This document shows positions 32,497-36,168 of a DNA stretch of 36,168 nucleotides, piece after piece. The notes under the pieces are model-generated. The model did not search any database. It was not told where the DNA came from and saw nothing but the letters and a program-made list of their open reading frames with translations. The DNA is from Cupriavidus lacunae (GTDB taxonomy: Bacteria > Pseudomonadota > Gammaproteobacteria > Burkholderiales > Burkholderiaceae), in contig NZ_QKWJ01000074.1 in NCBI RefSeq assembly GCF_003353055.1, positions 1-36,168 on the forward strand, in the 5' to 3' direction. Numbering within the stretch: the stretch's first letter is position 1; each line of letters opens with the position of its first letter. A program made the position numbers and the translations under genes.

Positions 32497-32808
32497 ATGA
32501 TGCCGCAACGGCAGGGGATCACAAACCTCGCAAACCCCGGCATCCAGGAACTGTCGCGCGTGAAATTCGATGGCACCCGCAACGCCATCATCGTTGCAGT
32601 GTCCGTCAGCGTGGGCGTGCTGCCGATGTCCTTCCCCGCCCTGTTCGAGCATGCCGGCGGCACGCTCAAGCTGGTGCTGGAAAGCGGCATCTTCCTCGGC
32701 GGCATCACCGCGATCCCGCTCAATGTGCTGCTCAACGGCAGCGCGGCGCAGGCCGACACGGAAGCGCCGCTGCTGCCAGCGCAAGCCGACGAGTCCACGC
32801 TGTCATGA
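32497..32808 (+). pseudogene. C-terminal remnant of an NCS2-type (xanthine/uracil) permease
   Basis: An open frame of 103 codons. From about 32554 (SRVKFDGTRNAIIVAVSVSV, then GVLPMSFPALF, GTLKLVLESGIFLGGITAIP) it matches the last membrane segments of nucleobase:cation symporter-2 proteins, normally about 450 residues. The first three quarters, including the substrate site, are missing; the sequence upstream is the LysR promoter region. The codons before 32554 match nothing. The fragment ends normally and is followed after 40 bp by a deaminase gene, so an original permease-deaminase operon lost most of its first gene by an internal deletion. Translation of a short membrane fragment is possible but transport is not. 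Confidence 0.75.
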
Positions 32809-32848
32809 TCCCTTCCTGTTCCCTTCCCCCCAACCGGAGATCTCAAGC

Positions 32849-33358
32849 ATGACCCGAATCACAGACCCGTCCGGCGCCGAGCTGTCACCGCTCGACCTGG
32901 AACTGCTGCGCCAGTCGATCGCGCTGTCCGAAGAGTCCAAGGCCCGCGGCCGCCATCCTTTCGCCGCGCTGGTCGCCGATGAAGCCGGCAATATCATCGC
33001 CAGCGCCGGCAACAATTCGATGCCGCCGGAGGGCGACCCGACCCAGCACGCCGAACTGGTCGCCGCCGCGCAGGCCGCGCGCGCGCTGCCGCCGGAGCAG
33101 CTGGCCAACTGCACCCTCTACACCAGCGCGGAGCCGTGCTGCATGTGCTCCGGCGCGATCTACTGGACCGGCATCGGGCGCGTGGTCTATGCGCTGTCGG
33201 AGCACAAGCTGCTGGGCCTGACCGGCGACCATCCGGAGAACCCGACCTTCTCCCTGCCGTGCCGCGAAGTATTTGCGCGTGGCCAGCGCCAGGTGGATGT
33301 GGTGGGACCAGTGCTGGAGGACGAAGCCGCGGCGCCGCACGCAGGCTTCTGGAAGTAG
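32849..33358 (+). CDS. Nucleoside/guanine deaminase (CDA fold)
   Basis: A 169-residue zinc hydrolase of the cytidine/deoxycytidylate deaminase superfamily. Zinc and catalytic motifs are HAELVAA (His and the proton-shuttling Glu) and EPCCMCSGA (PCxxC). FAALVADEAGNIIASAGN is the typical first strand region. It resembles guanine deaminases and tRNA/nucleoside deaminases; the neighbouring purine-permease remnant favours a purine base such as guanine. CCGGAGA precedes the ATG. It is downstream of the remnant and divergent from the LysR regulator. Confidence 0.88.
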   Translation: MTRITDPSGAELSPLDLELLRQSIALSEESKARGRHPFAALVADEAGNIIASAGNNSMPPEGDPTQHAELVAAAQAARALPPEQLANCTLYTSAEPCCMCSGAIYWTGIGRVVYALSEHKLLGLTGDHPENPTFSLPCREVFARGQRQVDVVGPVLEDEAAAPHAGFWK

Positions 33359-33369
33359 CCATCTTGCCT

Positions 33370-33394
33370 GCAGTCCGCCAACCCGGCGGACTGC
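33370..33394 (+). terminator. Hairpin after the deaminase gene
   Basis: GCAGTCCGCC (33370-33379), loop AACCC, GGCGGACTGC (33385-33394), a perfect 10-bp stem. No T-run follows, so termination is likely but not certain. Confidence 0.55.
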
Positions 33395-33415
33395 ACGTAT
33401 CGTGCGTCAGACAAT

Positions 33416-33433
33416 CTGTCATCGACACGTCAC
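33416..33433 (+). promoter_or_regulatory. Pho-box-like site upstream of the phospholipase C unit
   Basis: CTGTCAT (33416-33422), 4-nt spacer CGAC, ACGTCAC (33427-33433): two 7-bp repeats in the 11-bp register of PhoB boxes. The first is perfect and the second matches 5 of 7. It lies about 70 bp upstream of the lipoprotein start. Phospholipase C genes are known members of Pho regulons. Confidence 0.5.
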
Positions 33434-33503
33434 TCCGCCTTCCTACGCTCGCCTGGCACCGGCTCCCAGGAGCTGCCCACAACAACCCAGCCAGGCAAAC
33501 CCG

Positions 33504-33704
33504 ATGTTCCCCTGCAAATTGCCCAGAACCCTGGCCGCGACCCTGATCGCCGCGGCCTTGCTCACCGCATGCGGTGGCGACGATGGCGGCGGCAACCTGT
33601 CGCCCGCGGCGACTGTCACGCCGAGCGCACGACCAGACCAACTGGGACAGCCCGGCAAGAAGCCCGACAAGCGGCCTGACCCGGTAATCCGCTGCGCCCC
33701 CTGA
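33504..33704 (+). CDS. Small putative lipoprotein
   Basis: A 66-residue protein with a lipoprotein signal (MFPCKLPRTLAATLIAAALL, then lipobox LTAC). The predicted mature part starts at Cys23, has a GGDDGGG linker, and is short, Pro-rich and charged (ending RPDPVIRCAP). The residue after the Cys is Gly, so outer-membrane sorting is likely. It lies 33 bp before the phospholipase C gene and behind the Pho-box-like site, suggesting one transcript. The function is unknown; a helper in secretion of the lipase is only a guess. Confidence 0.7.
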   Translation: MFPCKLPRTLAATLIAAALLTACGGDDGGGNLSPAATVTPSARPDQLGQPGKKPDKRPDPVIRCAP

Positions 33705-33737
33705 CAACACAAGCCTCGACGCCAATCCGACAAGACC

Positions 33738-35984
33738 ATGGTCTCTCGCCGCAACTTCCTGCAAGCCGCAGCCGGCACCGGCTTCGCCGCCGCCGCGCTG
33801 GCCGCGTTCCCGCCCAGTATCCGCAAGGCCCTGGCCATCCCAGCCAACAATGCCACCGGCACCATCAAGGATGTCGAGCATGTGGTGATCCTGATGCAGG
33901 AGAACCGCTCCTTCGACCACTACTTCGGCACGCTCAAGGGCGTGCGCGGGTTCGGCGACCGCTTCACCATCCCGCTGCCCAACGCGCGCAAGGTATGGCA
34001 GCAACAGCGCACCAACGGCACAGTGCTGACCCCCTATCACCTGGATGGCACCGCCAACAACGCGCAGCGCGCGTCCGGCACGCCGCATGCCTGGGTGGAC
34101 AGCCAGCAGGCCTGGGATCACGGCCGCATGGCCAACTGGCCGACGTACAAGACCAATACGTCGATGGGCTACTTCAAGGAGCAGGAAATCCCGTTCCAGT
34201 TCGCCCTGGCCAACGCCTTTACGCTGTGCGACGCCTACCACTGCTCGATGCATACGGGCACTGACGCGAACCGCTCCTTCCACCTGACCGGCACCAACGG
34301 CCCGACCGGCGCCAACGTCGCCTTCGTCAACAATGAGTGGGATGCGATCGACGGCCTGCCCGCCTCGGCCAACACTGGCTATACCTGGAAGACCTACGCC
34401 GAGCGGCTGGAAGAAGCCGGCGTCAGCTGGATCTGCTACCAGAACATGCCGGACGAATGGGGCGACAACATGCTGGGAGCGTTCCGGCAGTTCCGCAAGG
34501 CCAACCTGGCATCGGGCTTTCCGGTATCCAGCGGCGGCGCACCAGGCGCGCCCTACGCCAACACCGGCCAGCCACTGCCGTACCACGCCTACGATGCAGC
34601 CACCGACAACGCCGGCAACGCGCTGTACAAGGGCGTGGCCAACACCCTGCCCGGCACCAAACCCGAGGAATACCTCGACGCCTTCCGCCGCGACATCAAG
34701 GAAGGCAGGCTGCCGCAGGTTTCCTGGATCAATGCGCCGTCGATCTACTGCGAGCATCCCGGCCCGTCCAGCCCGGTCCAGGGCGCGTGGTTCCTGCAGG
34801 AAATCCTGGACGCGCTGACCGCCGTGCCCGAGGTCTGGAGCAAGACCGTGCTGCTGGTCAACTTCGACGAGAACGACGGATACTTCGACCACGTCCCCTC
34901 CCCTTCGGCGCCGTCGGTGAACCCCGACAAGACGCTGGCCGGCAAGGCGACGCTGAGCGATGCCGAGATGCAGGCCGAATACTTCAACCATCCGGCGCCG
35001 CCGGGCAGCAGGAGCCAGCCCGCGGCGGACGGCCGCGTCTACGGGCCGGGGCCGCGCGTGCCGCTCTACGCGATCTCGCCGTGGAGCCGTGGCGGCTGGG
35101 TCAACTCGCAAGTGTTCGACCACACCTCCGTGCTGCGCTTCCTGGAAGCGCGGTTCGGCGTGGCCGAGCCCAATATCAGCCCGTTCCGCCGCGCCGTCTG
35201 CGGCGCCCTGACCAGCGCATTCAACTTCAGCACGCCCAACGCCGAAGCGCTTCCCACGCTGGGCGGCCGCACCACGCGCAGCGACGCCGACCAGCTCCGC
35301 AAGACCCAGCAGGCCCTGCCCGCGGTACCGCTCCCCGTCGACATGCAATTGCCGCTGCAGGCCACCGGCACGCGCCCGTCACGCGCGCTGCCGTATGAGC
35401 TGCACACCAGCGCGCGTTGCAGCGCCTTGGGGCAGGTCGAACTGGTGTTCGCCAACACTGGCACGCAAGCGGCGGTGTTCCACGTCTACGACCGCTACCA
35501 GCTGGAACGCATTCCGCGTCGCTATGTCGTGGAAGCCGGCAAGTCCCTGAGCGATACCTGGAACGTGTTCCAGGACAACACCGGCCAATATGACCTGTGG
35601 GTGCTGGGCCCCAATGGCTTCCACCGGCATTTCCGCGGCGATACCAACCGCATCGGCGATACCGGCATCGCCCCCGAGATCCGCGTCTGCTACGACATTG
35701 CCAATGGCGATGTCTACGTCGACCTGATCAACGCCGGCCGCCCGGCCTGTCACTTCAACGTCCAGGCGCTCGCCTACCGCACCGATGGCCCGTGGCAGGT
35801 CACCGTCGGCGCCAACGGCGAAAAATCCGTGCATTGGTCGCTGGAGGAAAGCGGGCAGTGGTACGACTTTGCGGTGACGTGCGACAGCGACCCGGCCTTC
35901 TATCGCCGCTTTGCCGGGCGGGTTGAGACCGGCAGGCATACCGTGAGCGATCCGGCGATGGGGTTGGTGGCAGCGCAGGATTGA
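33738..35984 (+). CDS. Phosphocholine-type phospholipase C (non-hemolytic PlcN-like), Tat-exported
   Basis: It hydrolyses phospholipids such as phosphatidylcholine to diacylglycerol and the phosphorylated head group, releasing phosphate. The 748-residue protein has a Tat signal (SRRNFLQ, then an Ala-rich stretch), a phosphoesterase domain (about 45-430: HVVILMQENRSFDHYFGTLK, DAYHCSMHTGTDANR, NFDENDGYFDH) and two C-terminal DUF756 repeats (about 540-735: YELHTSARCSALGQVEL region and DVYVDLINAGRPACHFNVQA region). The length and order equal those of PlcN/PlcH. Hemolytic or non-hemolytic cannot be told by eye. It follows a small lipoprotein gene. A perfect terminator follows. Confidence 0.95.
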   Translation: MVSRRNFLQAAAGTGFAAAALAAFPPSIRKALAIPANNATGTIKDVEHVVILMQENRSFDHYFGTLKGVRGFGDRFTIPLPNARKVWQQQRTNGTVLTPYHLDGTANNAQRASGTPHAWVDSQQAWDHGRMANWPTYKTNTSMGYFKEQEIPFQFALANAFTLCDAYHCSMHTGTDANRSFHLTGTNGPTGANVAFVNNEWDAIDGLPASANTGYTWKTYAERLEEAGVSWICYQNMPDEWGDNMLGAFRQFRKANLASGFPVSSGGAPGAPYANTGQPLPYHAYDAATDNAGNALYKGVANTLPGTKPEEYLDAFRRDIKEGRLPQVSWINAPSIYCEHPGPSSPVQGAWFLQEILDALTAVPEVWSKTVLLVNFDENDGYFDHVPSPSAPSVNPDKTLAGKATLSDAEMQAEYFNHPAPPGSRSQPAADGRVYGPGPRVPLYAISPWSRGGWVNSQVFDHTSVLRFLEARFGVAEPNISPFRRAVCGALTSAFNFSTPNAEALPTLGGRTTRSDADQLRKTQQALPAVPLPVDMQLPLQATGTRPSRALPYELHTSARCSALGQVELVFANTGTQAAVFHVYDRYQLERIPRRYVVEAGKSLSDTWNVFQDNTGQYDLWVLGPNGFHRHFRGDTNRIGDTGIAPEIRVCYDIANGDVYVDLINAGRPACHFNVQALAYRTDGPWQVTVGANGEKSVHWSLEESGQWYDFAVTCDSDPAFYRRFAGRVETGRHTVSDPAMGLVAAQD

Positions 35985-36002
35985 ACGGTACTTCGAGGTA
36001 AG

Positions 36003-36040
36003 AAAAAAGGGACTGCAGGTATCACCTGCAGTCCCTTTTT
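36003..36040. terminator. Strong bidirectional terminator after the phospholipase C gene
   Basis: The arms at 36004-36020 and 36024-36040 (AAAAAGGGACTGCAGGT and its complement) are perfect over 17 bp around loop ATC, with A-run and T-run ends. Confidence 0.88.
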
Positions 36041-36045
36041 CACAT

Positions 36046-36083
36046 TGGTGGGCCTCCCGTGAGTCGAACACGGCACCAACGGA
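36046..36083 (-). other. 3' part of a tRNA-Lys-like gene, possible attachment site
   Basis: Read on the minus strand it has a T-arm (CCGTG-TTCGACT-CACGG), an acceptor 3' strand GAGGCCC, discriminator A and encoded CCA, in tRNA-Lys style. Matching to a normal tRNA stops in the 3' side of the anticodon stem (TCCGTTGGTG); beyond 36083 there is no anticodon arm, D-arm or 5' acceptor GGGCCTC. A 3' half alone is what integrating elements leave as an att site. It could also be a decayed tRNA. Confidence 0.6.
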
Positions 36084-36168
36084 GTAGGATCGGTAGCCAG
36101 CCCCTTTCAAAGAGCGGTGGGAAGACGAAACCGCGCTTTACAGGAAACCAACTACCTTCCTCCGAACG

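Noticed and set aside
32994..35348. Open frame of 784 codons on the minus strand
   Set aside because: Antisense to the deaminase and phospholipase C genes; no recognisable domain.

Overview
The window is GC-rich chromosomal DNA from a betaproteobacterium of the Burkholderiaceae. The gene content (PmbA/DarP/Mog, Orn/M48 peptidase/RsgA, ThyA/FolA, two RhlE-type helicases, a PlcN-type phospholipase C) and the protein sequences look most like Cupriavidus (Ralstonia eutropha group). This is recognition by eye, not a database match. No insertion sequence, prophage or CRISPR array is visible.

Layout. 1-242 is an intergenic tail with a strong hairpin and one copy of a dispersed palindromic repeat. 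242-1160 holds two tandem DUF4399 exported proteins (-). 1454-2704 is an exported FGE/sulfatase-modifying-factor-like protein (+), convergent with a transmembrane Ser/Thr kinase (2741-4777, -). 4778-6545 is the most unusual block: a GG-N10-GC (sigma-54-type) promoter followed by four small proteins with the same ungapped 26-residue N-terminus ending in Gly-Gly. 6546-9303 is a long leader and a DEAD-box helicase. 9341-11832 (-) is an EgtD/EgtB-type ergothioneine or selenoneine pair. 12119-13164 is a yybP-ykoY manganese riboswitch and TerC gene. 13231-14522 is thyA-folA, followed by a nearly 0.9 kb palindrome. 15471-18152 carries divergent pmbA (-) and darP-mog (+). 18200-19829 (-) is an AEC transporter and orn. 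20054-22618 (+) is an M48 peptidase, rsgA and a DUF2007-like protein. 22865-24747 (-) is a CobD/CbiB-like protein and pirin. 24900-26754 (+) is a LysR regulator and gluQ. 26810-28315 (-) is a second DEAD-box helicase. 28830-30458 (-) is a CoA-transferase. 30888-31425 holds a tiny membrane protein and a DUF1428 protein. 31510-33358 is a LysR regulator, a gutted permease and a deaminase. 33504-35984 (+) is a lipoprotein and phospholipase C behind a Pho-box-like site. The window ends in the 3' end of a tRNA-Lys-like sequence without its 5' half.

How the genes work together. Most of the window is housekeeping: folate/thymidylate synthesis, ribosome maturation, RNA decay, tRNA modification and RNA helicases. 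The accessory parts are the double-glycine peptide cluster next to the kinase, the thiol/selenol antioxidant pair, the Mn-responsive exporter, two divergent LysR units with visible T-N11-A palindromes, and a phosphate-scavenging lipase.

The best candidates for something undescribed are the four-member double-glycine leader family and the dispersed palindromic element found at gene 3' ends, with two copies fused into one giant inverted repeat.
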